A stretch of DNA of 64,000 nucleotides from Acinetobacter rathckeae (GCF_015627125.1 NZ_VTDO01000004.1:1-64000), one strand, 5' to 3'. Positions 18,432 through 26,644 are shown, counted from the stretch's first letter. Numbers and translations: made by a program. Notes: generated from the sequence alone by a model not told the origin.

Positions 18432-18719
18432 TTTTCCTAAATTTTATTTGAATTTAAACTCAACGTTTTAAATATGTTCGATTGCTATAGTGCATTCCTA
18501 TGGTATCTATTTTTAGCCACTTCATTTTGTCTTTTTAGATGAATGGCTGTGTTTGCAATAAGTTAGTTGGTCATACTCAAACCATCAAAAATATAACAGT
18601 GAAATGTATAAAAATAGGGTTAAACTCGCCAGTGGTCGTGAAATAGGTTCGTATTTTTACAATATTAAAAAGTAATAACACTTTAAGATGATTTCTTCGA
18701 TCAGTATTTGGATATTACA
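18432..18719 (+). other. Promoter region of the AraC-controlled cassette
   Basis: Together with the 91-bp element this fills the 391 bases between the lipoprotein gene and the DUF6506-like gene. Apart from the 18-bp box at 18647-18664 nothing coding or structural was recognised. Confidence 0.4.
18647..18664 (+). promoter_or_regulatory. Regulatory box 1 (18-bp repeat, copy 1)
   Basis: GTTCGTATTTTTACAATA, identical to 19901-19918. It ends 55 bases before the DUF6506-like start. Probable binding site for the adjacent AraC-family regulator (inference). Confidence 0.7.
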
Positions 18720-19019
18720 ATGAAGGCTGTTTTCCTATTTCTAACAGTAGATCATATTGAAAACGCAGATAATTTTAAAAGCATCATCACGCCATCAATG
18801 ACACTGACCACAGTGGGTGTAAGTACATATGAAGATGCTGTTCGACAGGTCAAAAAAATGCTTGCAGAAGGTTATACCACGATCGAGCTATGTGGTGGCT
18901 TTGGCTATAAAGGTGTTGAAATGATTCAAAAGATTATCCCTAAAGGTGTATATTTGGGGGTGGTTAGGTTTGATATACATCCACAATTACAGATGCAAAG
19001 TGGAGATGCATTCTTCTAA
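18720..19019 (+). CDS. DUF6506-like small protein
   Basis: 99 residues from ATG 18720 (MKAVFLFLTVDHIENADNF). The TTG twelve bases upstream is also open but less likely. It matches the pattern I associate with DUF6506: a short beta strand start, a TTVGVSTYEDAVRQVKKMLAEGYTTIELCGGFGYKGVEMI core, and a C-terminal VVRFDIHP strand. No catalytic function is known to me. The 3' end overlaps the start of the AraC regulator gene by 14 bases, so the two are coupled. It lies behind regulatory box 1. Confidence 0.72.
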   Translation: MKAVFLFLTVDHIENADNFKSIITPSMTLTTVGVSTYEDAVRQVKKMLAEGYTTIELCGGFGYKGVEMIQKIIPKGVYLGVVRFDIHPQLQMQSGDAFF

Positions 19020-19860
19020 ACTTGATATGAAGGATATTTCTTTGAACACACCTTATTTTTTTAATCCATCTATTGCACTGAGTAAATATATTAGTAAGTA
19101 CTGGTATTGCAAAAATATTCAGTTTCTTCCTATTCTCCCACCTGGTTCAGGTTGCGAGCTGTTTATTTTTAATCAAAAAATCATGGTGGTGGATAGCGAA
19201 GCTCCACATCAATCATACTATGCTGATAGTGTTTTGGTTCGGCCACGCCATGCACCCGTCCATTTTATGTGTGATGAGCCTGTCAGTTTTATTTCAATAC
19301 GTTTTCGTTTAGGGAGTATTAATTATTTTACACGCGACGTGGAAAGTGACTATCAGACTTTAATTAGTCCTTATGATGTATGGGGACAGAATTTTTATTC
19401 TATGCGTGAAAATGTTTTAAATACCAATAAGATGTCTGAAAAAATAAATCTTATTGAGCATTTCCTACAGCAAGTGATACAAGTACAGCGTGCACCAAAA
19501 ATTGATCTAGCAAAGTTTTTTTTAGATGAAATGTACTATAACTCCAGTCAACGATCACTGTCTGATATTGTGAAAAATATTGGCTATAGTGAAAGACATC
19601 TACAAAAGACGGTTAAGCTCGTAACAGGTTTGACACTCATACAAGCGAAAAAACTGATTCGATTTGAACACACAGTTAAAAAAATACTTTTTCAAGACTC
19701 ACCTCATTTAAGTAAACGGTATTTAGATGAGTATTATGACCAATCACATTTTATTAAAGACTTTAGTGGCTTTACAGGTATGTCTCCAACTTGTTTTGTG
19801 ACAGAGCATCAAGAAAGTGCCATGTTTTATAAAAAAATGGCTTTAAGCCATGAGCCATAA
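19006..19860 (+). CDS. AraC-family transcriptional regulator
   Basis: 284 residues from the ATG at 19006 (MHSSKLDMKDISLNTPYFF); 19027 is an alternative. The N-terminal ~150 residues form a sensor domain (FLPILPPGSGCELFIFNQ, VLVRPRHAPVHF) like the DUF6597/cupin-type domains of this regulator group. The C-terminal half is the double helix-turn-helix: SLSDIVKNIGYSERHLQKTVKLVTGLTLIQAKKLIRFEHTVKKI, then YDQSHFIKDFSGFTGMSPTCFV. It overlaps the DUF6506-like gene. Identical boxes before that gene and before the downstream cupin gene suggest it controls both units and therefore itself. The inducer is unknown. Confidence 0.88.
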   Translation: MHSSKLDMKDISLNTPYFFNPSIALSKYISKYWYCKNIQFLPILPPGSGCELFIFNQKIMVVDSEAPHQSYYADSVLVRPRHAPVHFMCDEPVSFISIRFRLGSINYFTRDVESDYQTLISPYDVWGQNFYSMRENVLNTNKMSEKINLIEHFLQQVIQVQRAPKIDLAKFFLDEMYYNSSQRSLSDIVKNIGYSERHLQKTVKLVTGLTLIQAKKLIRFEHTVKKILFQDSPHLSKRYLDEYYDQSHFIKDFSGFTGMSPTCFVTEHQESAMFYKKMALSHEP

Positions 19861-19900
19861 ATAACACGTCATTTATTGTTATGAACGTATATTTTTAACA

Positions 19901-19918
19901 GTTCGTATTTTTACAATA
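19901..19918 (+). promoter_or_regulatory. Regulatory box 2 (18-bp repeat, copy 2)
   Basis: GTTCGTATTTTTACAATA, the second exact copy, ending 59 bases before the cupin gene start, almost the same distance as copy 1 from its gene. Confidence 0.7.
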
Positions 19919-19977
19919 CAGTCGAGGACGGCATTTACTATATTTCAGTTCTACCTTATTCTCATTTGAGATGTGAA

Positions 19978-20427
19978 ATGAAAAAACTTTCCTTGATCAA
20001 AATTTTACCCTTCATTATTGCGAGCAGTGGGGTATATGCCACTCCTGCCCATGAAAATACTGAGTCGGCAAAAGTAGATATTTTGGCGAGAACACAATAT
20101 GCGTGGGATGGCTCAGAATATAAAAAGTATCCTAATGGTCAACCTGAGCTCTCTGTACTTAAATTTAATTTAAAACCTAATTCTGTACTTCCATGGCATG
20201 AGCATCCTTATCCAAATGCGGGTTATGTATTAAGTGGCACACTTACGATTCAAGATAAATCGGGACATAGCCGAACATATAAACAAGGTGAAGGGTTTAC
20301 TGAATCGGTGAATCATGTACATAGAGGGATTACAGGTGCTGATGGTGCAGTATTAATTGTAGTGTATTCAGGGGTTAAAGGAGTACCTCCTTCTATCTCT
20401 GAACCTGGTGAAAAGCCTGAGTTTTAA
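19978..20427 (+). CDS. Secreted cupin-domain protein
   Basis: 149 residues from ATG 19978, preceded by TTGAG at 7-base spacing. Signal peptide MKKLSLIKILPFIIASSGVYA. A single cupin follows: LPWHEHPYPNAGYVLSGTLTIQDKSG is motif 1 (HxH...E-like metal site, here with a late Gly), and EGFTESVNHVHRGITGADGAVLIVVY contains the motif-2 His. It is probably periplasmic with a bound metal ion. It begins the unit cupin-ABM-acetolactate decarboxylase behind box 2. Substrate unknown. Confidence 0.82.
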   Translation: MKKLSLIKILPFIIASSGVYATPAHENTESAKVDILARTQYAWDGSEYKKYPNGQPELSVLKFNLKPNSVLPWHEHPYPNAGYVLSGTLTIQDKSGHSRTYKQGEGFTESVNHVHRGITGADGAVLIVVYSGVKGVPPSISEPGEKPEF

Positions 20428-20451
20428 TCTTTATTCAACTGGAGAGGTTTT

Positions 20452-20745
20452 ATGAGTTCTGTAAATATTTTAGCAACAATTAGATTCCCGATTGAGCAAG
20501 AAACAGAAGCAAAAGAAAAGCTCATTGCAATGCTAGAACCTTCTAGGGCAGAAGTTGGCAATGTTACGTATTCTTTGTTTCAAGATCAGACTGAACAGGC
20601 TTGCTTTATTTTTCAAGAAGTTTGGCACAGTGCAGAGGCTTTTACTGCCCATCAAAAAACAGCACATTTTATAGAGCTACTGGGTTATTTAAAGGACAAT
20701 GCTCAGTCTGTTGATATTCAGCAACTATCTCGTCTAGACCTCTAA
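20452..20745 (+). CDS. ABM-domain protein, putative quinol monooxygenase
   Basis: 97 residues forming one antibiotic-biosynthesis-monooxygenase (dimeric ferredoxin-like) domain. The markers are NVTYSLFQDQTEQACFIFQEVWHSAEAFTAHQKTAHF, close to YgiN-type proteins in which the F-x-E-x-W and H-x-x-x-x-H-F spacing is conserved. GGAG seven bases before the ATG. It lies 24 bases after the cupin gene and 17 before the decarboxylase gene, clearly one operon. A role in oxidising or detoxifying a small quinone-like metabolite is possible. Confidence 0.82.
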   Translation: MSSVNILATIRFPIEQETEAKEKLIAMLEPSRAEVGNVTYSLFQDQTEQACFIFQEVWHSAEAFTAHQKTAHFIELLGYLKDNAQSVDIQQLSRLDL

Positions 20746-20762
20746 ATTTTATAGGTTTGTTG

Positions 20763-21461
20763 ATGAATAAAATTTATCAGTTCTCATCGATTGGTGCTTT
20801 AATGTCTGGCTATTTTAAGCCAGATCAAAATGTTTATGAGGTCTGTACTTGCTCGAGTATTGGTCTGGGGTGTTCTGAGTTGTTAAATGCCGAGGTCACG
20901 ATTGTAAATGGCATTGTCTATACCGCAACAGCGGGAAGGCCAACTCAACACCAAACGCCACCTTTTTATACGCCATTCTATCAAGTCACAGATTTCTCTA
21001 ACTTTAAAGAGCATCAGCTATGTACTGTAACTCAAGATACACTTGAGGAAGCGCTAAATCATTTAATGGTATTGAAGAATCACTTTGTGGCGATTCGTAT
21101 TTATGCTGTATTTAAAAGTATTACCATGAGATGCCCTCAAGCTTCTGAAACACCAAGAAGTATTCAAGACGTTTCAGATCATCAAAAGGTTTCAACCTAT
21201 CATGATTTAAAAGGTTGTTTAGTGGGTTTTTGGACACCTGAAGTCTTTGGTCGAATGTCGGTACCTGGTTTTCATCTTCATTTTCTAAGCCATGATCATT
21301 CAATCAGTGGTCATGTATTGGCTTATGAAACAACGTCAGCGACTTTACAGTTTGAAGAAAAACCGACTATAGAGCTGACTAACCCACAAACGAATGCATT
21401 TAATGATCTAGTCATAGACTTAGAGTCATTAGATGCCATGATTGAGCATGTTGAAAAGTAA
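20763..21461 (+). CDS. budA: Alpha-acetolactate decarboxylase
   Basis: Converts 2-acetolactate to acetoin. 232 residues from ATG 20763. The diagnostic block LKGCLVGFWTPEVFGRMSVPGFHLHFLSHDHSISGHVL is present, with the zinc ligands HLH and the later GH. The N-terminal IYQFSSIGALMSGYF and central VAIRIYAVFKSITMR strands also fit. Acetolactate synthase (budB/alsS) and butanediol dehydrogenase are not nearby, so this is not a standard bud operon. It ends the AraC-controlled cassette and meets a convergent acetyltransferase gene six bases later. Confidence 0.9.
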   Translation: MNKIYQFSSIGALMSGYFKPDQNVYEVCTCSSIGLGCSELLNAEVTIVNGIVYTATAGRPTQHQTPPFYTPFYQVTDFSNFKEHQLCTVTQDTLEEALNHLMVLKNHFVAIRIYAVFKSITMRCPQASETPRSIQDVSDHQKVSTYHDLKGCLVGFWTPEVFGRMSVPGFHLHFLSHDHSISGHVLAYETTSATLQFEEKPTIELTNPQTNAFNDLVIDLESLDAMIEHVEK

Positions 21462-21466
21462 ATGTT

Positions 21467-21925
21467 TTAGGTACGTACTAGATCTTTTTCCATTGCATAA
21501 GCACAAGGCTGTTGGTTTTCGTAAATTGTTTCTGTGCAGACAAAACCAGATTTCTCATAAAAACTGGCAGCCGTCAGCGTAGACTCAACCCGTAACATAC
21601 TGACCTGTAAAGTATTTAAATGTTTGATGGTTGTCTTGAGTAGTGCTGAACCAATACCATGCCCTTGATGCTTAGGTGATACGTAATTTAAAAAAATGTA
21701 GCCTGATGCTGAAAATAGAATAAAACCTTGCACACGATTGTCTACTTTATAGCTGTAGCCAATATGTTGTTGTAGCCATATTTCAAGTTGGTCTGGGGTT
21801 TTATTACTGAGCCATGCTTCAATGGTTTTAGGGTCATTTTGATGGTCTGCCACACAAGACAAGATGCTTTGTTCTATGACAGCTAAAATGTCTTTGTGGT
21901 CTGTAAAGTTGGCAAGTTCAATCAT
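21467..21925 (-). CDS. GNAT-family N-acetyltransferase
   Basis: 152 residues from ATG 21925 (MIELANFTDHKDILAVIEQSI); the longer frame begins only with TTG. The acetyl-CoA site is FLNYVSPKHQGHGIGSALLKTTIKHL, followed by LRVESTLTAASFYEKSGFVC, the usual C-terminal strand-helix. Substrate unknown. It converges on budA with only five bases between stop codons and no visible terminator. Confidence 0.85.
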   Translation of the reverse strand: MIELANFTDHKDILAVIEQSILSCVADHQNDPKTIEAWLSNKTPDQLEIWLQQHIGYSYKVDNRVQGFILFSASGYIFLNYVSPKHQGHGIGSALLKTTIKHLNTLQVSMLRVESTLTAASFYEKSGFVCTETIYENQQPCAYAMEKDLVRT

Positions 21926-21976
21926 AGTATTTATATTTGTAGTCTGGGGTTTGATTGAATGTAGCAAAGAGAGATT

Positions 21977-22537
21977 TTATTTGTCTCGAGCATGTTGTGC
22001 CAACCAACAATGTTGATCATGACTACTGACCATGCCAGAGGCTTGCATAAATGCATAACAAATGGTTGGGCCCACAAATTTAAAGCCCTGCTTTTTGAGT
22101 GCTTTTGAGAGTTGCTGACTTTGTATAGAGGAGGTCATGGGTTCGTTGTGATATTGCGTTTGATGATCTACAAAAGACCACAGCCATGCTGAAATATTGG
22201 CTTCGGTGCATTTGAGATTTTGCCATGCCATGGCATTGTCTCGAATGGCTTTAAGTTTCCCCAAGTGGCGAATCAGCCCAGCGTCGGTACATTTTTGTAG
22301 AACCTCTTGGTCGCTGAGGGTTGCAATATGAGCAATAGGGTACTGGAAAAAATGTGCTCTATAGCAGGCGCGTTTTTTTAATACCGTGAGCCAAGATAAT
22401 CCCGCTTGTTGTCCTTCTAAGCATAATTGCTCAAAGAGGGCATGCTCGTCATGTATCGGCTTTCCCCATTCAACATCATGGTAATGCATATACAATGAGT
22501 CTGCTGTACACCATGCGCAGCGGGTTTTATCTGTCAT
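21977..22537 (-). CDS. tag: DNA-3-methyladenine glycosylase I
   Basis: Base-excision repair enzyme removing 3-methyladenine. 186 residues from ATG 22537 (MTDKTRCAWCTADSLYMHYHDVEWG); a longer frame runs into the upstream gene. Tag landmarks: zinc ligands Cys near the N-terminus (RCAWC) and the C-terminal HDQHCWLAQH; the HhH region FEQLCLEGQQAGLSWLTVLKKR with its catalytic-pocket Glu/Trp; and KKQGFKFVGPTICYAFMQASGMVSSH. It is the last gene of the run mutY - M23 peptidase - small gene - tag. Confidence 0.95.
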   Translation of the reverse strand: MTDKTRCAWCTADSLYMHYHDVEWGKPIHDEHALFEQLCLEGQQAGLSWLTVLKKRACYRAHFFQYPIAHIATLSDQEVLQKCTDAGLIRHLGKLKAIRDNAMAWQNLKCTEANISAWLWSFVDHQTQYHNEPMTSSIQSQQLSKALKKQGFKFVGPTICYAFMQASGMVSSHDQHCWLAQHARDK

Positions 22538-22541
22538 TGTT

Positions 22542-22793
22542 TTAAGCCAATGGTTCAAAGGCTTGCCATGCATCCTTCTTGGTGTCCCAAAAAAACAGCT
22601 TGGCTTGTTTTAACTCGTCTATAGACAAAGAAATATCTTTGCCTACCTTGTCGTTGTAGCCTGTGCTGATCACTAGACCATCTTCAGATACTTCCATGAC
22701 CCAACCTTGATGGGTGATGTGCTCAAGCTGGATTTTTTGCTGGTTTCCTGCTTCTGCAAAAGCAATCAGGTGTTGTAAAAATTGATCTGACAT
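22542..22793 (-). CDS. Small uncharacterised protein
   Basis: 83 residues, soluble, no signal peptide: an N-terminal helix (SDQFLQHLIAFAEAGNQQKIQLEHI) and a beta-rich C-terminal half (GWVMEVSEDGLVISTG, AKLFFWDTKKDAWQAF). No family recognised. The start codon overlaps the stop of the M23 gene by one base and the stop lies four bases before tag, so it is translationally coupled in the operon. Confidence 0.75.
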   Translation of the reverse strand: MSDQFLQHLIAFAEAGNQQKIQLEHITHQGWVMEVSEDGLVISTGYNDKVGKDISLSIDELKQAKLFFWDTKKDAWQAFEPLA

Positions 22794-23353
22794 TAGCGTC
22801 TACCATATAAATAAGAATAAGGGTTTACAGCACCACGACCTTGTCCATCGAGGTAAATGCTGTAGTGTAAATGACTGACTGTATTTTTTGCATTGCCTGT
22901 GTTGCCCACAGTACCAATACGTTGACCTGCTTTAACCTGTTGTCCAACGTGTAAGCCTCGTGCCAATGTGTCTAAGTGGGCATAATAGTGCCATGCACCT
23001 GCGGGGCCAATAATCCAAACCACAATACCGCCCAGTGTACTTGGTTTTAAACTTGCAATCACGCCGTTGGTGGTACTACTCACAGATGTTCCACGTGGAG
23101 CAATAATGTCGATACCATCGTGTGTACGGCCACCGCTACGTGCTGCACCCCAAGTATCACGCAGTTGTTTTTTAGTTACACCCTGTACAGGAATAGGGAG
23201 AGTTTGAGCCAGAGGCTGTGTTTTCAGCTGCGTGACCACAGAAGTGGGTAGGGCAACCGCTTTTTGATGACTGCTACAGGCAACGACTGTGAAGCTTGTG
23301 GTCGTTAGATACAAAGTGGTCAGCAGGTAGCGTGGGAAATTGATGCACTTCAT
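22793..23353 (-). CDS. M23-family (LytM) lipoprotein peptidase
   Basis: 186 residues with a lipoprotein signal (LTTTSFTVVACSS, Cys26) and one LytM domain. Zinc and catalytic motifs are intact: GGRTHDGIDI (HxxxD), HYYAHL and HLHYSIYL, so it should be an active peptidoglycan endopeptidase anchored in the outer membrane or periplasm, not a degenerate activator. The ATG overlaps the end of mutY by four bases. Its exact cleavage bond is not deducible. Confidence 0.92.
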   Translation of the reverse strand: MKCINFPRYLLTTLYLTTTSFTVVACSSHQKAVALPTSVVTQLKTQPLAQTLPIPVQGVTKKQLRDTWGAARSGGRTHDGIDIIAPRGTSVSSTTNGVIASLKPSTLGGIVVWIIGPAGAWHYYAHLDTLARGLHVGQQVKAGQRIGTVGNTGNAKNTVSHLHYSIYLDGQGRGAVNPYSYLYGRR

Positions 23354-24402
23354 CCAAGGCGTTCCATGTGTTGGTCGATGAGTTTTTGCATGGCTGTTGG
23401 TATGCCCCTATTGGTGGCCTCCGTGGGGGGTAACCATTCTCCATGTAGATGGCTCAAGCTTTGAGGCTGTGTGATATCTATAATATAAGCCTCTAGGTGC
23501 CATGTGAAGTGTGTAAATTGGTGTTTAATTTTTAAATGTGGACTGAGGTTAGCTTTAAGTCCTATTGCTTCTAGCTGAGCGATAAGATCATCTTGAGTGT
23601 CAAAAATAGGTAAGCACCACAAACCACCCCAAAGGCCAGTATTGTCACGTTGTTGCCAAAACCATTTTTCATGGTGTTGTAAGCACAGCACAAAACCTGT
23701 TTTTTCAGGCACAGCTTTTTTGGGTTTTTTAAATGGAATATAGGCTTGAGTGCCTTGTACATAGGCTTGGCAATGCGGTTGCATCGGGCAATATAAACAC
23801 AGTGGTTTTTTAGGCGTGCAGATGGTTGCCCCTAAGTCCATAATGGCTTGGGTGTAGTCGTGGTTACGCTCGGTTGGACAGAGCTCGGTTGCTATACGCC
23901 ACATGTTTTTATCATGCACAGATTTGGTTAAATCATCGGTAATGGCAAAAAATCGCGCAAGCACGCGTTTTACATTACCATCTAAAATTACGCCGTATTT
24001 ACGTAATCCTAAAGACATGAGTGCCCCTCCGGTAGAAGGGCCAATGCCAGGTAGCTTAATCCAACCCTCTAGAGTATGTGGCAACTGTCCACCGTGTTGG
24101 AACACTTGTGTGGCCGCTTTGTGTAAATTTCTTGCACGTGCGTAGTAGCCAAGTCCTGCCCAATAGGGAGCAACATCGTCCCAACTGGCTTGCCCAAGCT
24201 CATTTACATTGGGAAAACGTTCAATAAAGCGGTCAAAATATTTAAGTACGGTTTTAACTTGAGTCTGCTGTAGCATAATTTCCGAGACCCATACTTTGTA
24301 TGGATCATCTGCCACTTGCCACGGCAGATCATGGCGACCATATTGGTCAAACCATGTCAGTAGAGCATCTGAGAATTGAAACGATGGCATAAGGGCTGTC
24401 AT
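23350..24402 (-). CDS. mutY: Adenine DNA glycosylase
   Basis: Removes adenine mispaired with 8-oxoguanine. About 350 residues; ATG at 24402 is used here, but 24390 (MPSFQFSDALLTWFDQYGRHDLPWQ) agrees best with E. coli MutY and 24429 is also open. Markers: LPWQ...YKVWVSEIMLQQTQV, the helix-hairpin-helix LPGIGPSTGGALMSLGL with the catalytic Asp in LDGNVKRVLARF, the Fe-S cysteines CTPKKPLCLYCPMQPHC, and a C-terminal NUDIX-like 8-oxoG recognition domain. First gene of the mutY-M23-small-tag run. Confidence 0.97.
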   Translation of the reverse strand: MTALMPSFQFSDALLTWFDQYGRHDLPWQVADDPYKVWVSEIMLQQTQVKTVLKYFDRFIERFPNVNELGQASWDDVAPYWAGLGYYARARNLHKAATQVFQHGGQLPHTLEGWIKLPGIGPSTGGALMSLGLRKYGVILDGNVKRVLARFFAITDDLTKSVHDKNMWRIATELCPTERNHDYTQAIMDLGATICTPKKPLCLYCPMQPHCQAYVQGTQAYIPFKKPKKAVPEKTGFVLCLQHHEKWFWQQRDNTGLWGGLWCLPIFDTQDDLIAQLEAIGLKANLSPHLKIKHQFTHFTWHLEAYIIDITQPQSLSHLHGEWLPPTEATNRGIPTAMQKLIDQHMERLG

Positions 24403-24457
24403 TGAAAATCTATGCAGATTATAAAGCAATTTGCCATCGTGTTACATCATCAGCAGA

Positions 24458-24802
24458 TTATCTAGGGCCTCCATGTGGGGCATATAGTGCACCCATTAAA
24501 ATAGAGGTAATTACACCTGTGGCGACAGAAGTCAGTACATAATTACCGTCTATGTAGTGCCAACGATGCCCTCTAGGTGGTGGTGGTAAGCCTCGCTCGT
24601 GCCAGTCTTGTACTATGTACCCATGTTGTTGATATTGTGGAGTCAGTGGCTGACCACGCTGCCAGTTTTGAGGTGGCATTTGATGGTTTTGATACATTGG
24701 TGGTTCAGGTGGGCCATTGTACTCACCAAATGGCTCGGCATGACTGGCAAAACTTACGCTTGCCAAAATGAGTACGCTACTTATAAATGCAGTTTTTTTC
24801 AT
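24458..24802 (-). CDS. RcnB-family periplasmic protein
   Basis: 114 residues from ATG 24802, with a signal peptide (MKKTAFISSVLILASVSFASHA). The mature protein is Pro/Gln/Tyr-rich and ends in the RcnB-like block QQHGYIVQDWHERGLPPPPRGHRWHYIDGNYVLTSVATGVITSILM, with a final hydrophobic stretch. RcnB in E. coli modulates nickel/cobalt content; the family is broad and most members are uncharacterised. It lies just upstream of mutY on the same strand but outside the overlapping gene run. Confidence 0.82.
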   Translation of the reverse strand: MKKTAFISSVLILASVSFASHAEPFGEYNGPPEPPMYQNHQMPPQNWQRGQPLTPQYQQHGYIVQDWHERGLPPPPRGHRWHYIDGNYVLTSVATGVITSILMGALYAPHGGPR

Positions 24803-24983
24803 ACCATGACACTCTGTCAACTATATATAGTCATTGAAATACACTGCTATATAAAAAGCATGAATGCTTTGTAAGGCTTAATTTATCTTTTGATGCAAAT
24901 CTGTAGCATGGTCGGTTTAATTTTATTTTAAATTGCGAGGTTTATATATTACGGTGAATTATAGAGCCGTGGTGAATACCTAG

Positions 24984-26009
24984 ATGATGATTAAGCAGAT
25001 AGGCCTTGTTTTTACATGCTTTGTATTGGGGTTACCCCAAGTGAGTCAGGCAAATGATTGTGTTGCCATGTCATATATTCAACATAGTACGCTTGCTTCG
25101 AGCGTGAGCCGTTATATGCAACGGCAGCCACATGCATTGCCTTATTTGCATACGGAAGGCACTTTACCCAACGCACCACATTATCATGATTATGTAGAAA
25201 GCCGTTTTGATCTAACCCTTATGCATAATGCTGCTTTGGCATGGACGTTAGGCATACAAGCAGATGCGACTTTGGCGATGGCAAAAACCTATATTCTGAC
25301 ATGGGTGGATACTTATCAGCCCTCTTATAATCCAATTGATGAAAGTAGTTTTGCTTTACTGATCGACAGCTATGGCATGTTGCGTCAGCAGTTTTCAGCC
25401 AGTGAGCAACAGCATATAGATACGTATTTAGACCGTTGGGCACAAGGTTATCTTGAACGTATGGCTCAAGCCCCTGTAAAAGGCACATGGATAAATAACT
25501 GGAACAGTTACCGTGTTGAGCTTGTGACCATGATTGCTTTTGTATTGCAAAATCCACAACGAATACAGCAAGCAAAAAATGCCTATCAACAACAAATTGA
25601 ACATAATATTGATGCCAAAGGCATAACGATGGATTATAAAGACAGAGATGCCATTCATTATGTCACTTACGATTTACAACCATTACTTGTGAGTGCTTAT
25701 ATCGCACAGCGTTATGGACAAAACTGGTATGACTGGCAAGCAACAAATGGTGCATCACTTAAAAAAGCCATCATTTGGGCTGACCCATATACATCTGGGA
25801 AAACCCCACATCAAGAGTTTGCTCAAACACAGGTCAAGTTTGATCGACAACGTGCAGCATATGGTTTACCGAATTATAGTGGTGCGTATAACCCTAAAGA
25901 GTCGACAAATTATTACTGGCAATTGGGTTTAATCCAACCACAAGCAATAACACAGGCACAGCAGTTGAGCATGTCTGCACCGTTTAATTTAGTTTATGGC
26001 TGTTGGTGA
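24984..26009 (+). CDS. Alginate lyase-family (PL5-like) secreted protein
   Basis: 341 residues with a signal peptide (MMIKQIGLVFTCFVLGLPQVSQAND). The helical alpha/alpha-toroid pattern of alginate lyases is visible, with WINNWNSYRVELVTMIAF where PL5 enzymes carry an Asn-His-x-Tyr-Trp motif, and MDYKDRDAIHYVTYDLQPLLV with His/Tyr candidates. The substitution of the NNH motif by NNWNSY suggests another uronate polymer or a changed mechanism. No alginate synthesis genes are nearby. Its last 21 bases overlap the convergent TetR gene. Confidence 0.72.
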   Translation: MMIKQIGLVFTCFVLGLPQVSQANDCVAMSYIQHSTLASSVSRYMQRQPHALPYLHTEGTLPNAPHYHDYVESRFDLTLMHNAALAWTLGIQADATLAMAKTYILTWVDTYQPSYNPIDESSFALLIDSYGMLRQQFSASEQQHIDTYLDRWAQGYLERMAQAPVKGTWINNWNSYRVELVTMIAFVLQNPQRIQQAKNAYQQQIEHNIDAKGITMDYKDRDAIHYVTYDLQPLLVSAYIAQRYGQNWYDWQATNGASLKKAIIWADPYTSGKTPHQEFAQTQVKFDRQRAAYGLPNYSGAYNPKESTNYYWQLGLIQPQAITQAQQLSMSAPFNLVYGCW

Positions 26010-26549
26010 TGTTTTATAATATAGCAGATTGTTGATATTTTGCTTTATATCATTGGCAAGTATTGGGTCAAAACCATCGACTAAACATCGGCTAATCAGT
26101 CCTTCAATCAGCGTGTAAATCAGCTCATGTAAATGTGGTTTTTCTGCCATGGTACAGTGCTTTTCAATGAGTTGTTTAATCCATTGTTTGTGAGCAATGG
26201 CAATCTCTCGAATGTCTTGCTCATTGCTTGATTCTGCAACTGCTCTGACAAATAAACAGCCTTTGAAGTCATGTTGTTGAAACCATGCAATATGCCATTC
26301 AAAAATTTTATCAATCGCATGTACTCCTTTAGCAGTACCAATATATTCAAATAAGCTGTGTTTGAATCTCTGATCTCGTGCTTGTAGTACAGACATAACC
26401 AACTGATTTTTATTTTTAAAATAGGTATACATGGTGGTTTTTGAGCAACCAGATTCATCACGAATAGCATCAACGCCTACGCCTATAAAATTATTTTTAT
26501 TAAATAGCTTCTCTGCAGTTTCTAAAATTTTTAAAGCAGATTTTGACAC
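25989..26549 (-). CDS. TetR-family repressor of the divergent HPP gene
   Basis: 186 residues: N-terminal helix-turn-helix (ILETAEKLFNKNNFIGVGVDAIRDESGCSKTTMYTYFKNKNQLV) and a C-terminal TetR_C domain (LFEYIGTAKGVHAIDKIFEWHIAWFQQHDFKGCLFVRA). It is divergent from an HPP membrane-protein gene, with a 26-bp perfect palindrome in the gap that is its likely operator. The 3' end overlaps the alginate-lyase-like gene by 21 bases. Effector unknown. Confidence 0.9.
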   Translation of the reverse strand: MSKSALKILETAEKLFNKNNFIGVGVDAIRDESGCSKTTMYTYFKNKNQLVMSVLQARDQRFKHSLFEYIGTAKGVHAIDKIFEWHIAWFQQHDFKGCLFVRAVAESSNEQDIREIAIAHKQWIKQLIEKHCTMAEKPHLHELIYTLIEGLISRCLVDGFDPILANDIKQNINNLLYYKTSPTAIN

Positions 26550-26567
26550 GTGTATGACTCCTTAAAT

Positions 26568-26593
26568 AAAATAGTACAGATCTGTACTATTTT
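26568..26593. promoter_or_regulatory. 26-bp perfect palindrome, TetR operator
   Basis: Two perfect 13-base arms, AAAATAGTACAGA and TCTGTACTATTTT, meet with no spacer, between tetR and the HPP gene. A single strong dyad at this place is typical for autoregulating TetR repressors. Confidence 0.85.
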
Positions 26594-26644
26594 TGGGTTT
26601 GTCTGTTATTATAGGCTGAAAATAATAGGTCAAAGGACAAAATA

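Noticed and set aside
22542..22573. Longer Tag start running into the upstream gene
   Set aside because: The extra residues lack similarity to Tag; MTDKTRCAWC is the natural beginning.
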